A DNA stretch of 39,208 bases. It comes from JBGSKY01 sp041740995. Its GTDB lineage: Bacteria > Planctomycetota > Planctomycetia > Pirellulales > Pirellulaceae. The translations under genes and the position numbers were made by a program. The notes below the pieces were generated by a model, which made no database searches, was not told the origin of the DNA, and saw only the letters and a program-made list of their open reading frames with translations. Where the stretch lies: NCBI GenBank assembly GCA_041740995.1, contig JBGSKY010000152.1:1-39208 (forward strand). The letters run 5' to 3'. The stretch's first letter is position 1. Every line of letters begins with the position of its first letter. This document shows, one piece after another, positions 16,672-24,277 of the stretch.

Positions 16672-17601
16672 TCAATCGACTCGCAATCGACTTGCTTCGC
16701 TCATAAATCGTAGCCGTACTTCCCATCCCTCCAGCAATATGCGTGAATCGATATAACTAAGAAATCTGTAAATCGCAACATAAGTAGAGGTAAAAAACAG
16801 GCTGACGGGCAGTAAAAGTAGAACCACTAACCAGCCCCAATTGCTCCAATTGCTGAAAACTTGAAACATCCACATTTGGGCCATCGTTAGCAAACAAACA
16901 AGAGCAGCACTAAGCCCTGACATCACAATAAAACGACCGAACATCTGACTAGCAATTGGCGTATGCAACAATTTCATTCGCTTGGCATAGTAACTTCTAA
17001 TCTGCGATCTTGAGTTTTTTATTTCCGATTGAACCGATTGCCGCTCCAAAGTCAAAATTTCGGGTGCAAAGGGCCGTGTGGCGCGTGCGATCAAGACGGG
17101 GAGGATGATACATACGGCGAGCAGAAACACTTCTAAGAAGAACGAGAAATTCGTCGTCCAACCAGCTAAGATCGTCACAACTAGGCCAGCAAGTATGCCG
17201 CGTTTGACGACTAACGCGTAAAGCTTCATTGCGAGACCAGAAAAATAATTTTGCCGCATCATCGATAGACTAATCTCTTGGCGAAACATTCGTTGACCAA
17301 TGTAATTGCACAATGGCAAGCTTGCAGCGGGTGCTTGAAGAATAAACATTGCAACGATATGCCAGACCACGCGATTCAGTACGTCCGAGTCGCTGAGAAA
17401 GAATGTCGATTCCGCACTATATCGGTCAGTCATCACAATTGGTGACAAAGCCAAAGCGTCGATGAAAAGAAATGGAATCCAGCCGACAAATGACCAAAAA
17501 AGAATGTTGAAAAAATCGTTTCGCAGTACAACAATCGCAAGATCAATCAGCTCAGCATTTGATCTTGATCGCACCACAATAAGCGTATTGTCAAGCTGCA
17601 T
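16672..17601 (-). CDS. Multi-pass membrane protein of the RDD/SpoIIM operon
   Basis: This is a 309-residue protein with about five or six hydrophobic segments (near 30-52, 75-98, 130-155, 157-175, 215-240, 252-275). A conserved-looking ending reads YIDSRILLEGWEVRLRF. This tail is familiar from bacterial membrane proteins next to RDD and SpoIIM genes, where the usual wording is YIDSRIRLEGWD or E. I know no biochemical role. It overlaps the SpoIIM-like gene by 11 bases, so translational coupling is likely, and it is the last gene of the pepF-RDD-SpoIIM operon. The start ATG at 17601 is the first one in frame. Confidence 0.8.
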   Translation of the reverse strand: MQLDNTLIVVRSRSNAELIDLAIVVLRNDFFNILFWSFVGWIPFLFIDALALSPIVMTDRYSAESTFFLSDSDVLNRVVWHIVAMFILQAPAASLPLCNYIGQRMFRQEISLSMMRQNYFSGLAMKLYALVVKRGILAGLVVTILAGWTTNFSFFLEVFLLAVCIILPVLIARATRPFAPEILTLERQSVQSEIKNSRSQIRSYYAKRMKLLHTPIASQMFGRFIVMSGLSAALVCLLTMAQMWMFQVFSNWSNWGWLVVLLLLPVSLFFTSTYVAIYRFLSYIDSRILLEGWEVRLRFMSEASRLRVD

Positions 17602-18580
17602 GTTCCCCCTCCTCCAAGCTGCCTAAAACGACGAAATAAAACATCATCAAAGCCGAACTGATGATCGCCCAAAGTGCTTTGAAAGGGTAGGGCAGTGCGG
17701 TCGGAGAAATGCAGCCTTCAGTAAAGGCCGCCAGCGTAAATAATGTTACGGCACATAAAATAATCGGGACTGCTTCCTGAGCAGCATTGCGAATTGAGTC
17801 AAATCGTTTTAATCCGTTTGTTACAAAAAACCCAATCCCCAATCGCAGTCCAGCGGCAGCAGAGAGAACGATTGCAGTAAGTTCAAACGGACCATGAGCC
17901 GTTGTGAATTCTAAAAAGTTCTCCCCTCCAACTGAATCTTCTCGAGCCATATATCCAAACGAAGCCCCTAGAACAATCGCGTTGTAGGACAAATCGATCA
18001 AGCAAGGAATTATGAGAATTCCTTCGCCAAAACATCGCAGGCCGATTGAAGTGTTATGTTGAATGTAGAACGCCGACATGATTACATAGCGATCCTGTTC
18101 ATCAGTGCTATCTAGAGGATCAACAAAACTCTCCTCTAGTTGATCAATTTGCTCTTGGCCCAATACGGATTCCGCGAACTTTGGAAATGTATGAGCCATT
18201 GACGCAAACAAAGCCGACAAGGTGAATAGCCCAAAGAACAAGAGGCTAGCGATCTGCACACACACATCGTTCATGATCTTTTGTGGCGCAAAGGTAAAGA
18301 CGTTATAAAACAGTCCTTTCGTCGCCAATCCGCCAGATCGATAAATTTGGTTATGGCATCTTCCAACGAGATTGTGCAGGTAGCGAACTGTCGATGTTGG
18401 CAATCGATTTTCATTGGCCATTGCTAGATCGCTGCAAGCGCTTCGATACGCGTTTGCAAACGCTGTGGCTTGTTCACCAGTGGCTTTCCGTCGTCCTTTG
18501 GAAGTGCTGAACTTGGCATGTAATGCTTCCAGCTCATCCCACTTTGCCTGACGTTTCTCGAGATAGTCGCCGATTTTCAT
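17591..18580 (-). CDS. SpoIIM-family membrane protein
   Basis: This is a 329-residue protein of the SpoIIM superfamily (stage II sporulation protein M, also an all-bacterial integral membrane family). An N-terminal cytoplasmic helical domain covers 1-90. Five or six helices follow from about 100 on, with the family signature AHGPFELTAIVLSAAAG near residue 230 and GYMAREDSVGG just before it. In Bacillus, SpoIIM works with SpoIID and SpoIIP in cell-wall remodelling. In non-sporulating bacteria the family is found with RDD proteins and its role is unknown. Here the gene is 22 bases after the RDD gene and overlaps the next gene. Sporulation is not implied. Confidence 0.88.
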   Translation of the reverse strand: MKIGDYLEKRQAKWDELEALHAKFSTSKGRRKATGEQATAFANAYRSACSDLAMANENRLPTSTVRYLHNLVGRCHNQIYRSGGLATKGLFYNVFTFAPQKIMNDVCVQIASLLFFGLFTLSALFASMAHTFPKFAESVLGQEQIDQLEESFVDPLDSTDEQDRYVIMSAFYIQHNTSIGLRCFGEGILIIPCLIDLSYNAIVLGASFGYMAREDSVGGENFLEFTTAHGPFELTAIVLSAAAGLRLGIGFFVTNGLKRFDSIRNAAQEAVPIILCAVTLFTLAAFTEGCISPTALPYPFKALWAIISSALMMFYFVVLGSLEEGEHAA

Positions 18581-18602
18581 GTTGGTCTTTGAACTCTACC
18601 GA

Positions 18603-19457
18603 TTAAACTTCTGCGAAATCCAAATCAATTTTTTCAGCTTGTAAATAGAATTCACGATAATGCATCGCACATAGCAATTGGTCGCCACTTATGTCCTTCG
18701 GGAAATCGTGTATTTGTCGCAAGGGCGAAAGCAGAATTGCTGCCAAGTCTTCACGTTGTCCCAGCGAAAGAAACAATCGGCGATCAACATAAAGCGCCAG
18801 AGTTTGAACCAGCGACGGTTTAAGCATTAGACCAACTGGTAAGTTGCGAGCAATCTCTTCTATATGTTCATCGCGAACTCCATGAAGCCGATTTGCAAAA
18901 TCAGTCTCCTCAACAATGACGATTGTATTGGCAGCGATGTCACCGAGTCGCTGAAATCGCTTGGTCAAGCACATGCAAATTCCAGCAAACAAAAACAAAG
19001 GAACTGGGAAAGAATCAATTTCTAAATCTTCTCCAATCGGCAGCAAGTAGATCGGCATGATATCAGCGGTACGGCAAAGATTTCTAACAAGTGCAGCGAC
19101 GCCATTGATTGGATGACCGTCGGCCATTACCGTTCGAATTCGCAAACAATACTTTCCCGGCGTTTGCCCATTCCAATAGTATTCGAAAAAAGCACCATAG
19201 AACCACGACAGAAAGAAATAGAACAACAATAAGGCCGCGAAAACGTAAGCGAATCCAAACGGCAGTCCAACAAATACGCCAGAGCAACTCATGAAGACGA
19301 TCAAGCTGATCAAGAAAACAGCGCGAATGGTGACGTCAAGTAAAAATGCTGGTAGACGTCGTGTTAATCCGGCTAATTTGTACTCGAAACTAACGTGCTC
19401 CGGTGTCGTCACAACCGTTGATATATCGAGTTCAGGTTTCCGAATTTCGACAGGCAT
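18603..19457 (-). CDS. RDD-family membrane protein
   Basis: This is a 284-residue membrane protein. The RDD signature is RLPAFLLDVTIRAV (about residues 34-47) in the first helix. Further helices lie near 50-78 and 80-96. The QTPGKYCLRIRTV segment (about 118-130) and the conserved ALVRNLCRTADI follow. The C-terminal 110 residues are soluble (about 175-284) with no known domain. RDD proteins are small membrane proteins of mostly unknown role; some appear to be Na+/H+ antiporters. The gene starts 4 bases after the pepF stop and precedes SpoIIM by 22 bases, so it is in one operon. Confidence 0.88.
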   Translation of the reverse strand: MPVEIRKPELDISTVVTTPEHVSFEYKLAGLTRRLPAFLLDVTIRAVFLISLIVFMSCSGVFVGLPFGFAYVFAALLLFYFFLSWFYGAFFEYYWNGQTPGKYCLRIRTVMADGHPINGVAALVRNLCRTADIMPIYLLPIGEDLEIDSFPVPLFLFAGICMCLTKRFQRLGDIAANTIVIVEETDFANRLHGVRDEHIEEIARNLPVGLMLKPSLVQTLALYVDRRLFLSLGQREDLAAILLSPLRQIHDFPKDISGDQLLCAMHYREFYLQAEKIDLDFAEV

Positions 19458-19461
19458 TTGA

Positions 19462-21258
19462 CTACTTTATCAACCCATCCAATTGTCGAACTAATTTATC
19501 GAAATGGGAAAGTGCGACATCGACGGGTGTTGATGTGGTCATATCAACGCCAGCATCTCGCAGCAATTCGAGCGGATCTTTCGAACATCCACTTTTTAAG
19601 AAATTTAGGTAGTCTTTCAACTCCGCCTCTCCGCCCTCAAGAACTCGCCGAGACAAAGCGATCGCGGCCGAAAGTCCGGTCGCGTATTTATAGACATAGA
19701 ATGCTCGATAAAAATGTGGGATGCGAAAGCATTCTAATTCAAGTTGCGGATCGATGACAAAATTTGGCCCAAAGTAGCCACCCAGCAACTCGCGATAGGC
19801 GGTCTTGAAAGTCGCGACCGTCATCGGCTCACCCGCTTCGGCCATTGCATGGATCTTCTTTTCGAATTCGGCAAACATCGTTTGTCGAACAATCGTCGCT
19901 CGAATACTGTCCACTTCATGATTTATCAACGACGCAAGCTGTTCATCGCTATCGGCTCGTCGCATCAATTCTGCCGCTAGTAATTGCTCGTTAAAAGTAC
20001 TGGCGACTTCAGCAACAAAAATTGTGTAGTTGTAATACTGAAAAGGTTGATTGCCGGCTGAATAGTAGCTGTGCATTGAATGGCCAGCTTCGTGGGTGAG
20101 CGTGAAAACATCATTGAGCACGCTCGGCTTATAGTTCATTAAGATGTACGGTTCGCCATCGAAGCTGCCACAACTAAAGGCGCCACTCTGCTTGCCTTTG
20201 TTCGGATATCGATCGCACCATCGTCCTTTTAATCCAGCTCGCAGAGTCCGTGTGTATTCATCACCCAAGGGCCGCAACGAATCGATGACCAGATCGACCG
20301 CGTCGTCCCAAGTATAGTTTGATTGGGAATCGGACATTATCGGCACGTAGGTGTCGTAATGATGGATGTCTGAGAGCTTCATCTTTCGACGCCGCATGTC
20401 AAAGTAGCCATGAACGGCTGGCAACTGATTTCGTACCGCTTCGATTAAGTTGTCATAAACGCTGGTAGGAACATTGTCTGGAAACAAAGAGGCTTCCAAA
20501 GCTGATGAATAGTTTCGAGCTTTAGCGTAATAGACATCGGTATGGACACTGCCAGCCAACGTGGCGGCTAACGTATTTTCATGCTCAGTGAACTCTGCGT
20601 AGTACTGTTCGAATGCCTTTTGCCGGACCTCGCGAGATGGGGAGAGAAGAATTGAAGTGAACGTCGCATTGGACAGTTCGATGGTTTCATTTTTCTCATT
20701 CACGATCGTGCCAAATCGAAGATCGGCATCGTTAAGCTGGCGAAACGTTTGACTGGCGGTATGAGCCATTTCGCTTTGCATCGCCAGCAATTGTTCCTCG
20801 CGAGCAGTGAGCGTATGTTCTCGATATCGAACAACGCGTTGCAATACTAGTCGATACTCGGCCAAGAGTGGGTCTTGAAGATAGGCCGCCATCGTCGATT
20901 CGTCGATTGCCAAGAGTGCTGGACGAATGAAACTGGATGCCTGACTGCATTTGCTTGCAAGCGATTGAAATCTCGCGCTTAGCCCTTGGAAATGACTATT
21001 ACTTTGGTCCTCCGTCGTTTTGAGGAATGCATAGATGCCAAGTCGCTCACCGAGTCGATCCATTTCGGTGTCAAAGCGAAGGCACTCCAAGATGCTCTCT
21101 GCGGTTTTCCCAAGACTCGTTTCAAACGCTTTGAAACCAACTATTTTTGAAGCGTAAAGCTGAAAGTCTTTCTCCCAAGATGCCTCATCGACGTACAGAC
21201 TGGCAAGATCCCACGTATCGTTTAAGTTGACCTCTTGTCGAGTTAAAATCTTGTTCAT
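19462..21258 (-). CDS. pepF: Oligoendopeptidase F (M3 family metallopeptidase)
   Basis: This is a cytoplasmic zinc peptidase that cleaves short peptides. The length from the ATG at 21258 is 598 residues, the normal size of PepF; the open frame upstream to 21375 adds a region without the family's start (typically RxEV, here TRQEVNLNDTWDLASLY). The N-terminal M3 domain covers about 10-210. The catalytic domain follows, with HEAGH at 389-393 (first two zinc ligands and the catalytic Glu) and E417 in FVAEVASTFNE as the third. The C-terminal YVYKYATGLSAAIALS segment is standard for PepF. It leads an operon with the RDD, SpoIIM and third membrane genes. The proteins it works on there are unknown, and the pairing may be incidental. 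Confidence 0.95.
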   Translation of the reverse strand: MNKILTRQEVNLNDTWDLASLYVDEASWEKDFQLYASKIVGFKAFETSLGKTAESILECLRFDTEMDRLGERLGIYAFLKTTEDQSNSHFQGLSARFQSLASKCSQASSFIRPALLAIDESTMAAYLQDPLLAEYRLVLQRVVRYREHTLTAREEQLLAMQSEMAHTASQTFRQLNDADLRFGTIVNEKNETIELSNATFTSILLSPSREVRQKAFEQYYAEFTEHENTLAATLAGSVHTDVYYAKARNYSSALEASLFPDNVPTSVYDNLIEAVRNQLPAVHGYFDMRRRKMKLSDIHHYDTYVPIMSDSQSNYTWDDAVDLVIDSLRPLGDEYTRTLRAGLKGRWCDRYPNKGKQSGAFSCGSFDGEPYILMNYKPSVLNDVFTLTHEAGHSMHSYYSAGNQPFQYYNYTIFVAEVASTFNEQLLAAELMRRADSDEQLASLINHEVDSIRATIVRQTMFAEFEKKIHAMAEAGEPMTVATFKTAYRELLGGYFGPNFVIDPQLELECFRIPHFYRAFYVYKYATGLSAAIALSRRVLEGGEAELKDYLNFLKSGCSKDPLELLRDAGVDMTTSTPVDVALSHFDKLVRQLDGLIK

Positions 21259-21506
21259 CAAATTGCAGCCAATCGGGGTGGAATAGGAAAGTGTAAAGCA
21301 TGGCACTTTCGTAGCCAATTGACAAGGCATATCGCGATCAATTGCCATCAGTGCAGACGTGTGTGATAATCGCAAAAGCAGACAGCGGACTTTGGCACTA
21401 GACTTTGCAGAGCAGTGCCTGAGAATCCTATTCTCAACTCTGGCTTGTGGTAGACTGCTTGCTTGAAAATCAGGTCAATCAATTTTGTTTTGGAGCTTAA
21501 ACTTTA

Positions 21507-21878
21507 ATGGCGAAGCGAGCTAGCAACGTGCTGGGTGAACCGCTGCAGTCGTGCAGCATGGATCCGATAACTGGCTTCTTTCGGGACGGTTGTTGCAATA
21601 CTGGAGCCGAGGACGTTGGTCTACATTTGGTTTGTGCCGTAATGACCGACGAGTTTTTGAAGTTTTCCAAGAGTCGCGGGAACGATTTGAGCACGCCGAT
21701 TCCCAGCTACCAGTTTCCTGGCCTCAATGACGGTGACCAATGGTGTTTGTGCGTTCTTCGTTGGAAGGAAGCACTGGAGGCCGGATGCGCGCCACAAGTC
21801 AACTTGAATGCGACTCATATTTCCGCGCTAGAATTCGTTGAATTGGAAGACTTGCAGGCCCATTCTTCAACCGATTGA
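21507..21878 (+). CDS. DUF2237 family protein
   Basis: This is a 123-residue soluble protein of DUF2237, whose function is not known. The signature is unusually complete: NVLGEPLQSCSMDPITGFFRDGCC at residues 7-30, then AEDVGLH, VCAVMTDEFLKFS, KSRGNDLSTPIPSYQFPGL, and WCLCVLRWKEALEAG. Four or five cysteines sit in conserved positions, so a metal or cofactor site is possible, but that is an inference. It has no signal peptide. The gene is divergent from pepF and precedes the potassium genes by 146 bases. Confidence 0.93.
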   Translation: MAKRASNVLGEPLQSCSMDPITGFFRDGCCNTGAEDVGLHLVCAVMTDEFLKFSKSRGNDLSTPIPSYQFPGLNDGDQWCLCVLRWKEALEAGCAPQVNLNATHISALEFVELEDLQAHSSTD

Positions 21879-22024
21879 CGCAATCGCGTTGCGCATTTCA
21901 GTCGCCTTCGAATTCTAGTTCGGCACTAGAAGCGGGAACCAGGCCAGCGTATAACGGGGCGATCTAATTTTATTGCGCTTCGCTCATCGTCTGGCGATAA
22001 GCGTTTACTACCAGTAGTCGCTGC

Positions 22025-23404
22025 ATGTTAAAACTTGCCGGTCCGCTAAACCGCTACCCAGCTCGCGTCACCAGTCTTGGTTTCGCGGTTCTCATATTGG
22101 TTGGAACTGGGTTGCTCTACGGCCCGTGGACAAGTGCAAACGCGGAAAAGCCGCTGACATTGCTCGATGCATTTTTCATGGCTACTAGCGGTGTATGCGT
22201 GACAGGATTGTCAGTCCGTTCGCTCGCGAATGAATTCACCGTTGTTGGTCAAATCATAATGCTCTTGCTGATACAAATTGGCGGGCTAGGCATCATGACG
22301 CTGACGACTTTTGTTTTATTGGCCAGCGGAACGCGGGGCGGATTACGTCATCACTTGGTTATCACCAGCACCATCGCGGGTCAATCCAGATCAGATTTGA
22401 GAAAAGTGCTTCGAAGTGTTTTCCTATTAACGATGTTTTCTGAATTCATTGGATTTGTAATCTTGTTTTTTCGGTTTCTGTTCGAGATGCCTTTTCTGAC
22501 TGCCTTTTGGAACGCATTGTTCTTATCCGTTTCGGCTTTTTGCAACGCTGGTTTCGCGCTTGATGATCGATCGTTGATCGCTTTTCAACGCGACCCAACA
22601 GTGATAATTACGATCGCTAGTTTGATTATCGTCGGCGGCATTGGTTATCCAGTTTTGTTTGACGTCGCTGCTAATTTGAAGCGATCAAAGCGAGTTGATT
22701 GGGTCAATTTACACCTCCATTCAAAGCTGACAATTCTAGGAACGGTGCTGTTGCTAGTCGGCGGATTTTTGTCGATCCTGGGTTTAGAATGGAATAACCC
22801 TTCGTTTGAAGGCGAGTCGACCTGGTTCCGGATTATTACCGCTGCATTTCAAAGCGTGACTTGTCGTACCGCTGGATTTAATTCAGTTGATTTAACTCGC
22901 TTTGGCAATGGTACGCTCATCGTGATGATGCTTTTAATGTTGATTGGCGCTGGACCTTGTTCGACCGCTGGCGGAATGAAGGTAACGACATTCTTGATGC
23001 TGGTCGTTCATGCCATGAATCGATTTCGCGGACGGCAGAATGTAACCATGTTTCGTCGCACAATTCCGCAAATTGCGATCGACCGAGCGATGGCAACGAC
23101 GATGTTGTTTTTTAGCGTTGGCGCTGTGGCGAGTATTGCGCTGCTGTCGCTAGAACAGATCGGTCAAACGCGCGAGACTCAGCGATTTCAGTTTCTGCAA
23201 ATTGTTTTCGAAGTCGTTTCAGCGATGGGTACCGTAGGCTTGAGCATTAACGACACTTACAACATGACGACTGCAAGCAAGCTTGTGCTTGTTGCGTTGA
23301 TGTTCGTTGGCCGATTGGGGCCAATTTCCTTTTTTTCCGCGCTCGCCAATTCACCAGGCAAGGCGGGACTGCAATACGCTTCCGAAGAACCGATAACTGG
23401 CTAA
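22025..23404 (+). CDS. Potassium uptake channel subunit, KtrB/TrkH type
   Basis: This is the pore-forming subunit of a K+ uptake system. It has 459 residues with four M1-P-M2 repeats. The filter glycines sit in four P-loops: TSGVCVTGLS (about residues 59-68), SAFCNAGFAL (about 180), TCRTAGFNS (about 280) and SAMGTVGLS (about 400). The third repeat's second helix shows GAGPCSTAGGMKVTT, typical of KtrB/TrkH. Unlike E. coli TrkH it lacks long N-terminal helices, so KtrB is the closer match. It starts at the ATG at 22025, with no strong ribosome-binding site. The regulatory subunit follows 7 bases after its stop. Confidence 0.95.
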   Translation: MLKLAGPLNRYPARVTSLGFAVLILVGTGLLYGPWTSANAEKPLTLLDAFFMATSGVCVTGLSVRSLANEFTVVGQIIMLLLIQIGGLGIMTLTTFVLLASGTRGGLRHHLVITSTIAGQSRSDLRKVLRSVFLLTMFSEFIGFVILFFRFLFEMPFLTAFWNALFLSVSAFCNAGFALDDRSLIAFQRDPTVIITIASLIIVGGIGYPVLFDVAANLKRSKRVDWVNLHLHSKLTILGTVLLLVGGFLSILGLEWNNPSFEGESTWFRIITAAFQSVTCRTAGFNSVDLTRFGNGTLIVMMLLMLIGAGPCSTAGGMKVTTFLMLVVHAMNRFRGRQNVTMFRRTIPQIAIDRAMATTMLFFSVGAVASIALLSLEQIGQTRETQRFQFLQIVFEVVSAMGTVGLSINDTYNMTTASKLVLVALMFVGRLGPISFFSALANSPGKAGLQYASEEPITG

Positions 23405-23411
23405 AAGAACC

Positions 23412-24080
23412 ATGGCAGAAACTCGCCGATTTGTCGTCATTGGGCTTGGCTCATTTGGCTCCGCCCTCGCCAAAAAACTTAAAGGCAACGGTTTACGTGT
23501 TACCGGGATCGATTCCCTTACCGCACGCGTGGAGGAATGCCAAGAGTTTCTTTTTGAAGCAGTTATTGGCGACGCAACCGATCGCGACACGTTAGCGTCG
23601 TTGTATCTCGATCGAGCCGAAGCGGTTTTAATATCGATGGGTGAAGACATCACTCGATCGCTTTTGGCAACGCTGCACGCGAAAGAACTCAAAGCGAAAC
23701 GCGTCATCGTAAAAGGTGTCTCTCGCGAGCATGGCAAGCTGCTCAAGAGTCTCGGCGTAGAGCGGGTCGTTTTCCCCGAAATTGAAATTGCGGAACAAAT
23801 GGCAGATCGGCTGACATGGCCGAGCATTATCGATTTCTTGCCAATCGATTCAGACTACAGCTTCGTTGAAGTCGCGATGCCAGAAAGCCTGATGGGCAAG
23901 CTTTTGATGGAAACCGATTTGCGTCGACGATTTGGTCTTTGGGTCATTGGCATCAAAGACATTATGACAGGCAAGCTGATCATGTTTCCCGATGGTGAGT
24001 TTCGGTTCAATGAAGATCAGCTTCTGCTAGTCGTCGGAAAAGAAACTGACTTGAAAAAATTCCGCGAAGCGTTGGCTTGA
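23412..24080 (+). CDS. Potassium uptake regulatory subunit, KtrA/TrkA type
   Basis: This is a 222-residue cytoplasmic gating ring subunit. The RCK_N domain has the nucleotide-binding glycine motif GLGSFGSALA (residues 11-20) and an acidic end of the second strand (GID). The GDATDRDTL segment contacts the nucleotide in the family. The C-terminal RCK_C domain covers about 140-220. With one RCK_N and one RCK_C it matches KtrA rather than the double-module TrkA. It forms an operon with the channel gene (7-base gap). ATP/ADP or c-di-AMP control is known in the family but not visible in sequence. Confidence 0.93.
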   Translation: MAETRRFVVIGLGSFGSALAKKLKGNGLRVTGIDSLTARVEECQEFLFEAVIGDATDRDTLASLYLDRAEAVLISMGEDITRSLLATLHAKELKAKRVIVKGVSREHGKLLKSLGVERVVFPEIEIAEQMADRLTWPSIIDFLPIDSDYSFVEVAMPESLMGKLLMETDLRRRFGLWVIGIKDIMTGKLIMFPDGEFRFNEDQLLLVVGKETDLKKFREALA

Positions 24081-24121
24081 TGCCCTTAAAGTTTTGCGTG
24101 ACAAACGCGGTCGCAAATGGC

Positions 24122-24188
24122 CGCAACGTGAGTCGCCAAAGCGTAGCAAATCTTCTCAGATGTGCTCAGCTTTGCCGCTCACGTTGCG
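24122..24188. repeat. 11-base perfect inverted repeat after the ktr genes
   Basis: CGCAACGTGAG (24122-24132) is inverted exactly as CTCACGTTGCG (24178-24188), with a 45-base loop. It lies between the convergent ends of the potassium operon and the TolC gene. The loop is long and no T-tract follows, so it is not a typical terminator. It may be a larger structured 3' element or a protein site. Confidence 0.5.
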
Positions 24189-24277
24189 ACACTCCCCTGT
24201 TTCTCGTTCACAGCTACTGCTGTACTGTTTGGCCAACCCTTTCGACTGGAACGATGAAACCGGTTGCTGACATTGGA

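Noticed and set aside
17591..18580. Sporulation as the role of the SpoIIM-like gene
   Set aside because: The family is broad and found in non-sporulating bacteria; no sporulation genes are nearby.
21394..21408. A TGGCAC...TTTGC sequence resembling sigma-54
   Set aside because: The spacing between GG and GC is eleven bases instead of ten; sigma-54 promoters do not tolerate this.
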